Shown: positions 14,664 to 22,280 of the stretch, in pieces
How positions within the stretch are numbered: the stretch's first letter is position 1
Layout of the letters: every line of letters begins with the position of its first letter
Origin: Candidatus Omnitrophota bacterium
GTDB taxonomy: Bacteria > Omnitrophota > Koll11 > Zapsychrales > Fredricksoniimonadaceae
DNA length: 23,032 bases
Direction of reading: 5' to 3'
NCBI GenBank assembly: GCA_015233705.1
Contig: JADFXE010000012.1
Span: 1-23,032 of the forward strand
The notes under the pieces: generated by a model
What the model was told of the DNA's origin: nothing
The model's database searches: none
Seen by the model: only the letters and a program-made list of their open reading frames with translations
Position numbers and translations under genes: made by a program

Positions 14664-15514
14664 CACTTGACGTAAAGGTTCAAGGTTGAGCTCATATACA
14701 GATAGAATGCCGGCGCTGAAAAAAGCAGGCTGTCAATCGAATCAAGGACGCCGCCGATACCGGGTAGCAGTTTTCCAGAATCTTTGACCTGGCAGTCTCT
14801 CTTGATCAAGGATTCGGAAAGATCGCCCAATTGTCCCAGGGCGCCAAAGAACGCGCCCATGACCGCAACATACCAGACGGTAAAATACGGGATCTCCGGA
14901 AGCCAGGAACGGCACAGGACTGCCACGCCGGCACTTAGCAAAAGTCCGCCGACAGATCCTTCGATCGATTTGTTGGGGCTCACCTTTGGCAAAAGAGGAT
15001 GCTTGCCTAATAAAGTCCCGAAGAGCATGGCGCCGATATCGCTGGCCTTGGTCACGCATATAATAAAGCCCAACAGTTTGGGACCGCCCCATAAATGATC
15101 CGGCATGATGGCCGCCGGACCGGTCAGAAGACGGATCTTGACGAGAAAACTAAAGAACCACGACACGTAAAGAACACCAAAGAGTGTCGTCGAAAGTCCC
15201 AGGACCGCGTTACGATTGTCTTCCCGCGCGAATTGAAGAAGCAGAATCAGGAGAAAAGCGCAGACAATGAATAAAAGCTCCCAATTGCGTGTCAGCTCGA
15301 AGTGAGTGAAGATCGATAACGGAATCAGGACGCCGATGAAGATGCCAGTATAGCTGTAGATCGGGATATCCTTCTTTTTGATCATGTAGAAAAATTCATA
15401 AAGGCCTCCGGCCGTCAGAAAACAAACCACGGCAATAAAGACCCACTCATTAAAGACAGCAAGGGCAGTGATCGCAAATGCGACCGATCCGCTGATCAAA
15501 CGTTTTGGGCTCAA
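14663..15514 (-). CDS. cdsA: Phosphatidate cytidylyltransferase
   Basis: CdsA makes CDP-diacylglycerol from phosphatidic acid and CTP, the branch point of phospholipid synthesis, in the inner membrane. The 283-residue protein has several hydrophobic helices, starting with FAITALAVFNEWVFIAVVCF. The C-terminal CdsA signature is recognisable as SLIKRDCQVKDSGKLLPGIG followed by GVLDSIDSLL. Within it the classical H-G-G reads I-G-G and the D-R before the last Asp reads D-S, while the Lys-Asp and final Asp residues are kept. The start is a TTG that overlaps the uppS stop (TTGA), supported by a strong ribosome site. The uppS-cdsA-dxr order is classical. Confidence 0.93.
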   Translation of the reverse strand: MSPKRLISGSVAFAITALAVFNEWVFIAVVCFLTAGGLYEFFYMIKKKDIPIYSYTGIFIGVLIPLSIFTHFELTRNWELLFIVCAFLLILLLQFAREDNRNAVLGLSTTLFGVLYVSWFFSFLVKIRLLTGPAAIMPDHLWGGPKLLGFIICVTKASDIGAMLFGTLLGKHPLLPKVSPNKSIEGSVGGLLLSAGVAVLCRSWLPEIPYFTVWYVAVMGAFFGALGQLGDLSESLIKRDCQVKDSGKLLPGIGGVLDSIDSLLFSAPAFYLYMSSTLNLYVK

Positions 15515-16251
15515 CGCTGGCCTCCTTTCCCTGTCTCGGCATTCCCGAAACGACGCTCACGTCTTTGGTAGTCCAATAATGCCTTTTCAAATTCTGCTGG
15601 AGTAAAATCCGGCCAATATTTATCCGAGAAATAAAATTCGGCGTAAGAGAGCTGCCATAACAGAAAATTGCTGATCCTCAACTCTCCCGACGTGCGGATC
15701 AATAGATCCGGGTCTGGAAGATCCTTGGTGTAAAGAAAAGACGAAAAAATGGCATTATCAATCTGTTCAATCTGCAACCGACCATCCTTGACTTCAGCGG
15801 CTATGTCACGAACAGCATTGAGGATTTCCTGGCGAGCGCCGTAATTAAAGGCGATATTAAGGATCAAGCCAGCGTTACTTTTGGTGCGATTTTCCGCCTG
15901 GTCAAACATTTCCAGAACAAAAGCAGGGACTCCCCGACGGTTTCCCAGCATGCGGAAACGAACATTATTCTCACACAGTTTCTTGAGTTTTTGCCCCAGG
16001 ACAGTGACCACGGTCTGCATGAGCATGGAAACTTCTGATTCAGGGCGGATCCAATTCTCCGTCGAGAATGTATACAGTGTCAGGCAACCGATGCCCAGGT
16101 CACTCGCCGCGGCGACAATATCATCAACGCGGTTCACGCCTTCCAGGTGTCCCTGCGTACGGGACAGGCCTCTTTGCTTGGCCCAACGTCCGTTACCATC
16201 CATGATGATGGCAACGTGTTTTGGTATTCGGTCTTTGATAAGTTCTGCCAT
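15511..16251 (-). CDS. uppS: Undecaprenyl diphosphate synthase (cis-isoprenyl transferase)
   Basis: UppS condenses isopentenyl diphosphate units onto farnesyl diphosphate to make the C55 carrier for peptidoglycan and other wall polymers. The 246-residue protein has the family motifs: IMDGNGRWAKQRGL (about 16-29, with the metal-binding Asp), the TLYTFSTENW block, DLLIRTSGELRISNFLLWQL, and YAEFYFSDKYWPDF near the C-terminus. It is the first gene of the long leftward run, and its ATG lies about ten bases after a hairpin with a T-tract. Only a weak GGCAAGAA precedes the start. Confidence 0.96.
   Translation of the reverse strand: MAELIKDRIPKHVAIIMDGNGRWAKQRGLSRTQGHLEGVNRVDDIVAAASDLGIGCLTLYTFSTENWIRPESEVSMLMQTVVTVLGQKLKKLCENNVRFRMLGNRRGVPAFVLEMFDQAENRTKSNAGLILNIAFNYGARQEILNAVRDIAAEVKDGRLQIEQIDNAIFSSFLYTKDLPDPDLLIRTSGELRISNFLLWQLSYAEFYFSDKYWPDFTPAEFEKALLDYQRRERRFGNAETGKGGQR
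15521..15527 (-). promoter_or_regulatory. Ribosome binding site fixing the TTG start of cdsA
   Basis: On the minus strand AAGGAGG lies six bases before the TTG at 15514, inside the end of uppS. There is no ATG nearby in frame, and the near-perfect Shine-Dalgarno supports the unusual start codon. Confidence 0.7.
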
Positions 16252-16261
16252 AAAATTCTTG

Positions 16262-16291
16262 CCAAAATAAAATGGGGGGCTTCATCCCCCC
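16262..16291 (-). terminator. Intrinsic terminator after the coiled-coil protein gene
   Basis: On the minus strand GGGGGG (16291-16286), loop ATGAAG, CCCCCC (16279-16274) is followed by ATTTTATTTT. A six-pair all-GC stem with a T-rich tail is a good rho-independent terminator and would separate the lipoprotein/coiled-coil unit from uppS. It lies only about ten bases before the uppS ATG, so it could instead act as a leader attenuator for the uppS run. Confidence 0.7.
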
Positions 16292-16340
16292 TCAAACATA
16301 CGCAACACACAAAGACGCCCGTCAACGCTTCATCTTCACA

Positions 16341-16745
16341 TTACTGCTGTGCTGGTGGAGTGGGCGCGCTTGCCGCAGCGGCCTCACGCTGCATCGAGGC
16401 CTCCAGCTGTTTTTGCCTGGCGGTCAGGATCTGCATCGCCTTTTCAAGTTCTTCCTTCTTCTGCTCAATAGTGTCAGCTTGTGCCTTAAGACTGGCCTTG
16501 GAATCCTTCTCCTGATCCAAATTTTCCTGGATCTTGAACATTTTGACCTGGCTCATCTGCAGGTCAGCCTCAAGTTTTTTGATCCGGTATTCCCCTCTTT
16601 GAAGCTCTTCTTCAGCCACCATGCGACTGTAGCGCTCCTGGTCCCGTTCGGTCACGACCTTTTTTGTCTCCTTGTAGTACTTGACCACAAGAAGAACGCT
16701 CACACCTGCGACGAGAACAAGCAAAAATAGCAGAAAATTACGCAC
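16341..16745 (-). CDS. Membrane-anchored coiled-coil protein of unknown function
   Basis: A 134-residue protein, not assigned to a family. A single hydrophobic segment (about residues 3-22) anchors it in the inner membrane, probably with the rest in the periplasm. Residues 23-120 are charged and rich in Glu, Lys, Gln and Leu with a heptad-like pattern (EELEKAMQILTARQKQLE), so a long coiled coil is expected. An Ala/Pro-rich tail ends the chain. The start is GTG at 16745, backed by GGGAGG seven bases upstream. It follows the OmpA-type lipoprotein by 15 bases and is the last gene before the terminator, so the two probably work together at the envelope. The partnership is inferred from position. 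Confidence 0.8.
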   Translation of the reverse strand: MRNFLLFLLVLVAGVSVLLVVKYYKETKKVVTERDQERYSRMVAEEELQRGEYRIKKLEADLQMSQVKMFKIQENLDQEKDSKASLKAQADTIEQKKEELEKAMQILTARQKQLEASMQREAAAASAPTPPAQQ

Positions 16746-16760
16746 AAAGATCCTCCCAAA

Positions 16761-17384
16761 TTATTCCTTGGCCTCCGGCGACGGCTGTTTCGCTGCCTTT
16801 GGTAAAATGACGATCTCAACCCGGCGATTTTTGTGGCGCCCTTCTTTGGTATCGTTGGAAGCCACCGGATGATATTCGCCATAACCCGTTGCCGCCAGGC
16901 GGTCCGGCACAACCCCGTTACTAACAAGATAATGCAGGACGCTCATGGCTCGCGCCGAGGACAACTCCCAGTTGGATTTCCATCCTGAATGCTTGATCGG
17001 CTGATTATCGGTGTGACCTTCAACGCCGATGTTAAGGTCAGTGACTGTTGATTGGACAACCTGTGAAACTTTCTCCAGCTTCGGCAGAGAATCAGCCCTC
17101 AGGTCAGCCTTGCCGGAATCAAAAAGGACCTCGGCGACAAAAGTGATCACCAGTCCCTTTTCCAACATCTCCACCTTGACCTCTTTATCAGAGATCTCCT
17201 TGGACAGGCGGTCTTCCAGTTCAGCCTTGGCGCGTTCGATCTCGGAAAGCTGGCTCTTGAGGCCAACGATCTTCTCTGCATCGCTGCGCCGGGCCTTCTG
17301 AAAAATAATCGTGCACCCGCTGAGCGAGATCATAAAGACCACAACAGATAGCAGCGCCAGGATTGAAAATTTCTTGCTGGACAT
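16761..17384 (-). CDS. OmpA/MotB-family lipoprotein
   Basis: A peptidoglycan-binding lipoprotein of 207 residues. The N-terminal signal ends in a lipobox LSGC with C24 as the lipidated residue, so outer-membrane anchoring is likely. Residues 32-75 look like a short coiled coil. Residues 79-195 form an OmpA C-terminal domain with VLFDSGKADL, GHTDNQPI, SNWELSSARA (R145, the usual peptidoglycan-contact arginine) and GRHKNRRVEI. The SNWELSSARA pattern is closer to MotB/YiaD-type proteins than to classical Pal. The ATG at 17384 follows AAGGAG. An ATG at 17417 in frame would add eleven residues without a ribosome site and is not preferred. A promoter candidate lies just upstream. Confidence 0.92.
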   Translation of the reverse strand: MSSKKFSILALLSVVVFMISLSGCTIIFQKARRSDAEKIVGLKSQLSEIERAKAELEDRLSKEISDKEVKVEMLEKGLVITFVAEVLFDSGKADLRADSLPKLEKVSQVVQSTVTDLNIGVEGHTDNQPIKHSGWKSNWELSSARAMSVLHYLVSNGVVPDRLAATGYGEYHPVASNDTKEGRHKNRRVEIVILPKAAKQPSPEAKE

Positions 17385-17407
17385 GCCTTGCTCCTTGATA
17401 TTTGTAT

Positions 17408-17436
17408 TAATTAACATAGACTTTTATTAAAGTCAA
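17408..17436 (-). promoter_or_regulatory. Candidate promoter for the OmpA-lipoprotein unit, with inverted repeat
   Basis: On the minus strand TTGACT (17436-17431), a 17-base spacer ending in TGT, and TAATTA (17413-17408) make a moderate extended -10 promoter in the 86-base gap after purA. GACTTT-TATT-AAAGTC (17419-17434), a perfect 6-base inverted repeat, overlaps the -35. The -10 match is poor, so confidence is limited. Confidence 0.35.
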
Positions 17437-17470
17437 GAAAATAGGCCGCCTGTCATATCCTCAAAACGCA

Positions 17471-18742
17471 CTAACGAACGATGATCTCATCGCGCTCAGA
17501 GCCGATAGAAATATATTTGATCGGAACGCCAACCAGATCTTCCATTCTTTCAACATAAGCCCTGGCGCGGGCTGGAAGATTCTTATACTGACGCACCTTA
17601 CCAATCGGAGAGCACCAGCCCGGCATCTGTTCATAAACCGGCTTGGCCTGGCAAATAGCCTCATAATCGTGCGAAAAATCCCTGAAAATCTTGCCTTTAT
17701 ATTTATAAGCCTTACAGAGCCTGATCGTCTTAAGCTCATCCAAAACATCCAGTTTCATGATGGCCAGCTCATTGAATCCACCTATGGTCGCAGCATAACG
17801 GACCAGGACGCTATCAAACCAACCGCAACGGCGTGCGCGGCCGGTCGTTGCCCCAAATTCCTTGCCTTTAGTGCGGATCTCACTGTCCATCTTGGGATCA
17901 AACTCGGTCGGGAAAGGACCTTCACCAACACGGGTTGTGTAGGCTTTAACAGCGGCAATGACTTTATCAATCTTTGTCGGGGCAACGCCACTGCCACTGG
18001 CTACGCCGCCAACGGTCGTGTTGGAAGACGTAACAAAAGGATAAGTGCCAAAATCAATATCCAGAAAAGCTCCTTGCGCTCCTTCAAAAAGGACTGACTT
18101 CTTTTTGTCGATCTGGGCATTAACATACAATGCTGTGTCGCAAACATAGGGCCTGAGACGGCGGGCATACGGCAGGTATTCCTGATAGATATCATCACAA
18201 TGGAACCCGCCTTGGCCAAAGACCTTCTTAAAATATTCGTTTTTTTCGCGCAAATTATCCTTCAGTTTAGCCGCAAAAACCCGTGGATTCAAAAGATCCA
18301 CCATGCGAATACCGCAACGCGTGACTTTATCAGCATAGCAAGGGCCAATGCCGCGGCCGGTTGTGCCAATCTTGTGCTCCCGCATCTTTTCGCGCAGCCC
18401 ATCAAGGATACGATGATACGGCATCACCACGTGACTGTTCACCGCGATCTTCAGCTGATCGGGCGACACCTTGATCCCGCGGCGCCGTAGACCATCGATC
18501 TCATCTAGCAGGGCCTTGGGATCAACGACAACACCGTTGCCGATCACGCAGACCTTGCCTTTCCTGAGAATGGCCGAAGGAAGAAGGTGAAAAACATATT
18601 GTTCCTTCCCGACAATAACCGTATGCCCGGCGTTGCTCCCGCCCTGATAGCGGACAGTCACATCAACATCCTTGGACAGGATATCAATAAGTTTTCCCTT
18701 GCCTTCGTCACCCCACTGGGCGCCAACCACAACGATATTCAT
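17471..18742 (-). CDS. purA: Adenylosuccinate synthetase
   Basis: PurA joins IMP and aspartate with GTP to make adenylosuccinate, the first step from IMP to AMP. The protein has 423 residues from the ATG at 18742, the usual length. The N-terminal P-loop region is VVGAQWGDEGKGK with the catalytic D12. QGGSNAGHT (33-41) carries H40. TTGRARRCGWFD appears further on, near residue 297. The open frame runs on to 18835, but that extension lies within the upstream membrane-protein gene, while AAAGGAA sits correctly before 18742, so the shorter form is used. It follows the membrane protein by 14 bases. Confidence 0.97.
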   Translation of the reverse strand: MNIVVVGAQWGDEGKGKLIDILSKDVDVTVRYQGGSNAGHTVIVGKEQYVFHLLPSAILRKGKVCVIGNGVVVDPKALLDEIDGLRRRGIKVSPDQLKIAVNSHVVMPYHRILDGLREKMREHKIGTTGRGIGPCYADKVTRCGIRMVDLLNPRVFAAKLKDNLREKNEYFKKVFGQGGFHCDDIYQEYLPYARRLRPYVCDTALYVNAQIDKKKSVLFEGAQGAFLDIDFGTYPFVTSSNTTVGGVASGSGVAPTKIDKVIAAVKAYTTRVGEGPFPTEFDPKMDSEIRTKGKEFGATTGRARRCGWFDSVLVRYAATIGGFNELAIMKLDVLDELKTIRLCKAYKYKGKIFRDFSHDYEAICQAKPVYEQMPGWCSPIGKVRQYKNLPARARAYVERMEDLVGVPIKYISIGSERDEIIVR

Positions 18743-18756
18743 CAGGTTTCCTTTAG

Positions 18757-19449
18757 TTAAACCGGCCTGACCGGGTAAAATAATATAATCAAACTCACTC
18801 CCAGGCCTAAATAAAAAGTCGACGCTAGCATACACAAGAAAGTTCTTTTCTTTTCGATCAAAGCAAACGTTCGAGAGTCTGTTCTCTTCCAGAAATACGC
18901 CCCCAGGAGAATTAATGGAACCAAGAGGCGAAGCAGCTCGTACAGTGACAACTGAACCGTAGAAAAAAGCAACCGTCCAGGCAGGGCCGCTTGCGTCTGA
19001 ACAATAGCCACTTCAACACTTGACGGCCAAAAAGCAGCAAAAAAGCTCATTCCTCCGCCGATCACAAGCCCTGCTAGCCAGAAGAATCCTACAAAATTAC
19101 TCGGCAGATTGTAAGCCATGAGCCGGTTTAATCCCTTAGAGAATTTTATCCAGCAATAACATAGGTATCCACCGAAGATCAGAAAAATCACAGCCATTGT
19201 CATGTAAAAAGTGATCGTCATCTGATAGGACTTCAGCGAAGGAAGAAATAACGAATTTAGAAAACCCAAGTCAAGGAGCGCTGATCCTGCCAAATAGGCG
19301 AGAATAAAACCTGCCGCAAAGAGCATGGGTTCAGCTTTCTTTCGTCGCAAAAGAAGGATAACACCGGCTAAAACTCCCATAGAGCCCAAAAAACAAGGGT
19401 TAAGCCAATCGTGAAGGCCTAAAATAAATGTAAACCATGATGAATCCAT
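18757..19449 (-). CDS. Six-helix integral membrane protein of unknown function (NPC motif)
   Basis: I do not recognise this 230-residue protein with certainty. It is strongly hydrophobic, with six likely membrane segments near residues 18-34, 41-62, 79-101, 119-141, 160-187 and 204-226, arranged as two sets of three. An N-P-C triplet (17-19) begins helix 1, and two further cysteines sit in helix 3 (C97, C99). The proline-cysteine at the start of helix 1 and the 3+3 layout recall CcdA/DsbD-type redox transporters, but the matching motif at helix 4 is missing (IGGGMSFFAAFW), so this is only a suggestion. AAGGGG precedes the ATG. It lies between serA and purA with gaps of about 12 and 14 bases, so it is co-transcribed with biosynthetic genes. 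Confidence 0.8.
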   Translation of the reverse strand: MDSSWFTFILGLHDWLNPCFLGSMGVLAGVILLLRRKKAEPMLFAAGFILAYLAGSALLDLGFLNSLFLPSLKSYQMTITFYMTMAVIFLIFGGYLCYCWIKFSKGLNRLMAYNLPSNFVGFFWLAGLVIGGGMSFFAAFWPSSVEVAIVQTQAALPGRLLFSTVQLSLYELLRLLVPLILLGAYFWKRTDSRTFALIEKKRTFLCMLASTFYLGLGVSLIILFYPVRPV

Positions 19450-19461
19450 GCGCCAAGCCCC

Positions 19462-21054
19462 TTACACTTTTAACATCTTGACGAACAGGATGCCCCGAGT
19501 TTTCTTGAGGCCATCCAGAACCGTTGTTGGAACATCACTGTCCACGTTGACAACACTCACCGCCATGCCTTTGTCCTTCTCGCGGCCGAAGGTAATGTAG
19601 GCAATATTGATTTTTGCATTACCCAAGGCCGTGCCCACTGCTCCGACGATCCCCGGGACATCCTCATTGCGGATGAACAGGATATTGCCGGCCGGCATGG
19701 CCTCAACGTAAACATTGTTGACCTTGACGATACGCGGCTTTTTATTGGAAGATAGCGTCCCGCTGACCTCCAGGGTCTCCTTGTCAGTGACCAGCTTGAG
19801 AGTGATGCAGTTGACAAATTCCTCCTCCGCGCTCGAATGGATCTCCTGGATATCGATGCCGCGCTCCTTGGCAATATCAATGGAGTTGATAGCGTTCACA
19901 TTGTCGGCCAGGATCGGCTTCAGGACTCCGTGGGTCAGGGCCATGGTGACCGGCATGACATTGTATTTTGTCAGGATCCCGCTGTAAGTGATCTGGATGG
20001 CCTTCAACCCGCCGCTGACCAACTGGCCGGCGAACTTTCCGAGCTTGTCCCCCAGATCAATGTACGGCTCGAGAACCTTGAAAGACTCTTCATCCAGCGA
20101 CGGGAAGTTAGCCGCGTTCTTGATGCCTTTGCCCAAAAGCGCATCGCGGACCGTGTAGGCAATCTCAATCGCCACATTGACCTGGGCCTCGGCCGTTGAC
20201 GCACCAAGGTGCGGCGTCAGAACGCAACTGTCATATTTAAGGACTGCCAGATCAGGTTTGGGCGGCTCTTCGTCGTAAACGTCGAGAGCAGCGCCGGCGA
20301 TACGTTTGGCCTCAAGCGCCTTGGCCAAGGCCGCTTCATCAATGATCCCGCCGCGCGCACAATTGACCAGGCGAACGGTCTTCTTCATCAGCGCGATCTC
20401 TTTATCGCTGATCATGCCGCTGGTCTCGCTGGTCTTGGGAACATGGATCGTGATGAAATCAGAATTCTTGAACAGATCTTCCAGCGTTGACATGACGATG
20501 CCACGTTTGGCCGCCATCTCGGCCGACAGGAAAGGATCATACGCCTTGATCGTCATGCCAAACCCCTGCGCGAACTTGGCCACGGTTGAACCAATGCGGC
20601 CCAGCCCGATGACACCCAGGGTCTTGCCGTAAAGCTCAACGCCCTGGAACTTGCTCCGCTCCCATTTTCCGGCCTTCATGGAACCATGGGCCTGGGGAAT
20701 GTTGCGAGCCAGCGCCATAATAAGACTGAAAGCATGCTCTGCGGTCGACGTGGTATTTCCGCCGGGCGTGTTCATGGCGATAATGCCGCGCTTGGTCGCA
20801 GCCTTGAGGTCCACGTTATCCAGACCAACACCGGCGCGGCCGATCACTTTAAGCTTGCCTGCCGCCGCAATGATCTCCCCGGTCACCTGCGTACCGGAAC
20901 GGACGATCAATGCGTCATAATCGCCAATGATCTTCTTTAAATCCTCGGGCTTAAGGTCATACTTCGTGTCGACCTCAAATACGTCGCCTTCCCTGAGGAT
21001 CTTCAAACCTTCTTCTGCCAACTTATCGCTCACTAGAACTTTCATCTTTGCCAT
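19462..21054 (-). CDS. serA: D-3-phosphoglycerate dehydrogenase (long form with ACT domain)
   Basis: SerA oxidises 3-phosphoglycerate to 3-phosphohydroxypyruvate, the entry step of serine synthesis. At 530 residues it is the long form, with catalytic, NAD-binding, intervening (ASB) and C-terminal ACT domains. The NAD motif is GLGRIG (150-155). The catalytic triad residues are R234 (NCARGGIID), E263 (DVYDEEPP) and H282 (TPHLGAST). The ACT domain (about 455-530, FIRNEDVPGIVGAVGTALG) is the usual serine-feedback module. The ATG at 21054 is preferred because AAGGAG lies about seven bases before it; a TTG at 21075 in the same frame lacks this support. It follows the class V aminotransferase by about 50 bases containing a hairpin. 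Confidence 0.96.
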   Translation of the reverse strand: MAKMKVLVSDKLAEEGLKILREGDVFEVDTKYDLKPEDLKKIIGDYDALIVRSGTQVTGEIIAAAGKLKVIGRAGVGLDNVDLKAATKRGIIAMNTPGGNTTSTAEHAFSLIMALARNIPQAHGSMKAGKWERSKFQGVELYGKTLGVIGLGRIGSTVAKFAQGFGMTIKAYDPFLSAEMAAKRGIVMSTLEDLFKNSDFITIHVPKTSETSGMISDKEIALMKKTVRLVNCARGGIIDEAALAKALEAKRIAGAALDVYDEEPPKPDLAVLKYDSCVLTPHLGASTAEAQVNVAIEIAYTVRDALLGKGIKNAANFPSLDEESFKVLEPYIDLGDKLGKFAGQLVSGGLKAIQITYSGILTKYNVMPVTMALTHGVLKPILADNVNAINSIDIAKERGIDIQEIHSSAEEEFVNCITLKLVTDKETLEVSGTLSSNKKPRIVKVNNVYVEAMPAGNILFIRNEDVPGIVGAVGTALGNAKINIAYITFGREKDKGMAVSVVNVDSDVPTTVLDGLKKTRGILFVKMLKV

Positions 21055-21071
21055 GACCAACTCCTTAACTT

Positions 21072-21096
21072 CCAAAATAAACCGCTATCGGGCGGT
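21072..21096 (-). terminator. Weak terminator-like hairpin between the aminotransferase and serA
   Basis: On the minus strand ACCGC (21096-21092), a six-base loop and GCGGT (21085-21081) are followed by TTATTTT. The five-pair stem and short T-rich tail suggest partial termination or mRNA-end stabilisation rather than a full stop, since serA follows closely and no clear new promoter is visible. Confidence 0.4.
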
Positions 21097-21105
21097 GTTT
21101 CGATT

Positions 21106-22245
21106 TTAAGTGTTCAGCACCTTTTGCGCAGCCGCAAGACTTGCGCCCAACTCAAACTTGTGTCCCGCTTCCTTAAGGACCTTTTCCAAACACGAGAGAC
21201 CTGTCAGAACATCATACTCATCCACGGCCCCCATGTGGGCAATGCGGACGATCTTTCCGTCGAGATCTCCCTGCCCGCCCGCCATCGTGATTCCGTGCGT
21301 ATCGCGCATGGTCTTGACGAGTTTCTTGGGATTCAAGGCTTCAGGGACGAGGATCGCTGTCAGGCCGCGCGAACGGTACGCCGGCTGGGCAAAAATCTTG
21401 AGCCCGATCGCCTCAGCGCCGGCCCAGACGGCCTTGGCCATCTTCAGGTAATATTCTTGTTTTTTCTCCAAGCCCGCCGCCAAGAGCATCTTGACCGCTT
21501 CATTCAGAGCAATGACGATCCCGATCGCCGGTGTGAAAGGCGTATCCGTATCAGCCAGGGCCTTGCGGGACTTGCGCAGATCAAAATAAAAACGGACATT
21601 CGTCGAGGCCTCGATCATGGCGATCGCTTTTGCCGAGACTGCCACAATACCAACTCCCGGCGGAAGCATGAGGCCTTTGTGTGAACCAGAGCAGACCACA
21701 TCAACGCCCCAGTCATCCATCTTGATCGGTTCGGTGCCCAAGGCGCTGACCGCATCCACAACAAGAGCCGCCGGCGTATTGCGCGTTACGGCAGCGATGC
21801 CCTGCAGATCCGGCGTCGCGGACGTCGATGTCTCGCACTGCGTCAGAAAGATGGCCTTGGCATCCGGATGCTGCGTAAGCGCTGCCTTGACTTCCTCCGG
21901 CGTAATGGTCCGGCCCCACTCGATCTTAAGGGTCACGGCGTTTAACTTATACGCCTTGGCCAGCGAGGCCCAGCGTTCGCCGAACTTGCCGTACTCAACA
22001 GTAATAACCTTGTCTCCCGGCGAGGCAATGTTGGCCGCTGCCGCTTCCATAGCACCGGTACCAGAGGACGCCAGAAGATAGACATCGCTGGATGTCCCGA
22101 TGATCTTCTTGAGGCCTTCGGTCACTTCCTTAAGGACCTGCTGGAATTGCGGCGTGCGGTGATGAATGATCGGCTTGCCTAAAACTTCACAAAGCTCTAC
22201 AGGGACCTTGGAGGGCCCGGGGGTCAGCAATAAATTCCTTTTCAT
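21106..22245 (-). CDS. Class V PLP aminotransferase (serine-glyoxylate / alanine-glyoxylate type)
   Basis: A fold-type I, class V aminotransferase of 379 residues. The N-terminal LLTPGPSKVP and HHRTPQF are family hallmarks, SSGTGAMEAA binds the PLP phosphate, VVDAVSALG carries the ring-contacting Asp, and GSHKGLMLPPG holds the PLP lysine K190. Sequence alone fits serine-pyruvate, alanine-glyoxylate or serine-glyoxylate aminotransferase. Because serA follows directly, the likely role is transamination of 3-phosphohydroxypyruvate to phosphoserine, replacing classical SerC; this is inference. The ATG follows AGGAAGGAAG. It starts 35 bases after clpP. Confidence 0.92.
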   Translation of the reverse strand: MKRNLLLTPGPSKVPVELCEVLGKPIIHHRTPQFQQVLKEVTEGLKKIIGTSSDVYLLASSGTGAMEAAAANIASPGDKVITVEYGKFGERWASLAKAYKLNAVTLKIEWGRTITPEEVKAALTQHPDAKAIFLTQCETSTSATPDLQGIAAVTRNTPAALVVDAVSALGTEPIKMDDWGVDVVCSGSHKGLMLPPGVGIVAVSAKAIAMIEASTNVRFYFDLRKSRKALADTDTPFTPAIGIVIALNEAVKMLLAAGLEKKQEYYLKMAKAVWAGAEAIGLKIFAQPAYRSRGLTAILVPEALNPKKLVKTMRDTHGITMAGGQGDLDGKIVRIAHMGAVDEYDVLTGLSCLEKVLKEAGHKFELGASLAAAQKVLNT

Positions 22246-22280
22246 AACTCACTTCCTTCCTGATCTTGATATGCTCGCGA

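Noticed and set aside
18743..18835. N-terminal extension of purA
   Set aside because: It overlaps the 3' end of the membrane-protein gene; PurA proteins begin at the M-x-x-V-V-V-G-A-Q-W motif, and a ribosome site precedes 18742.
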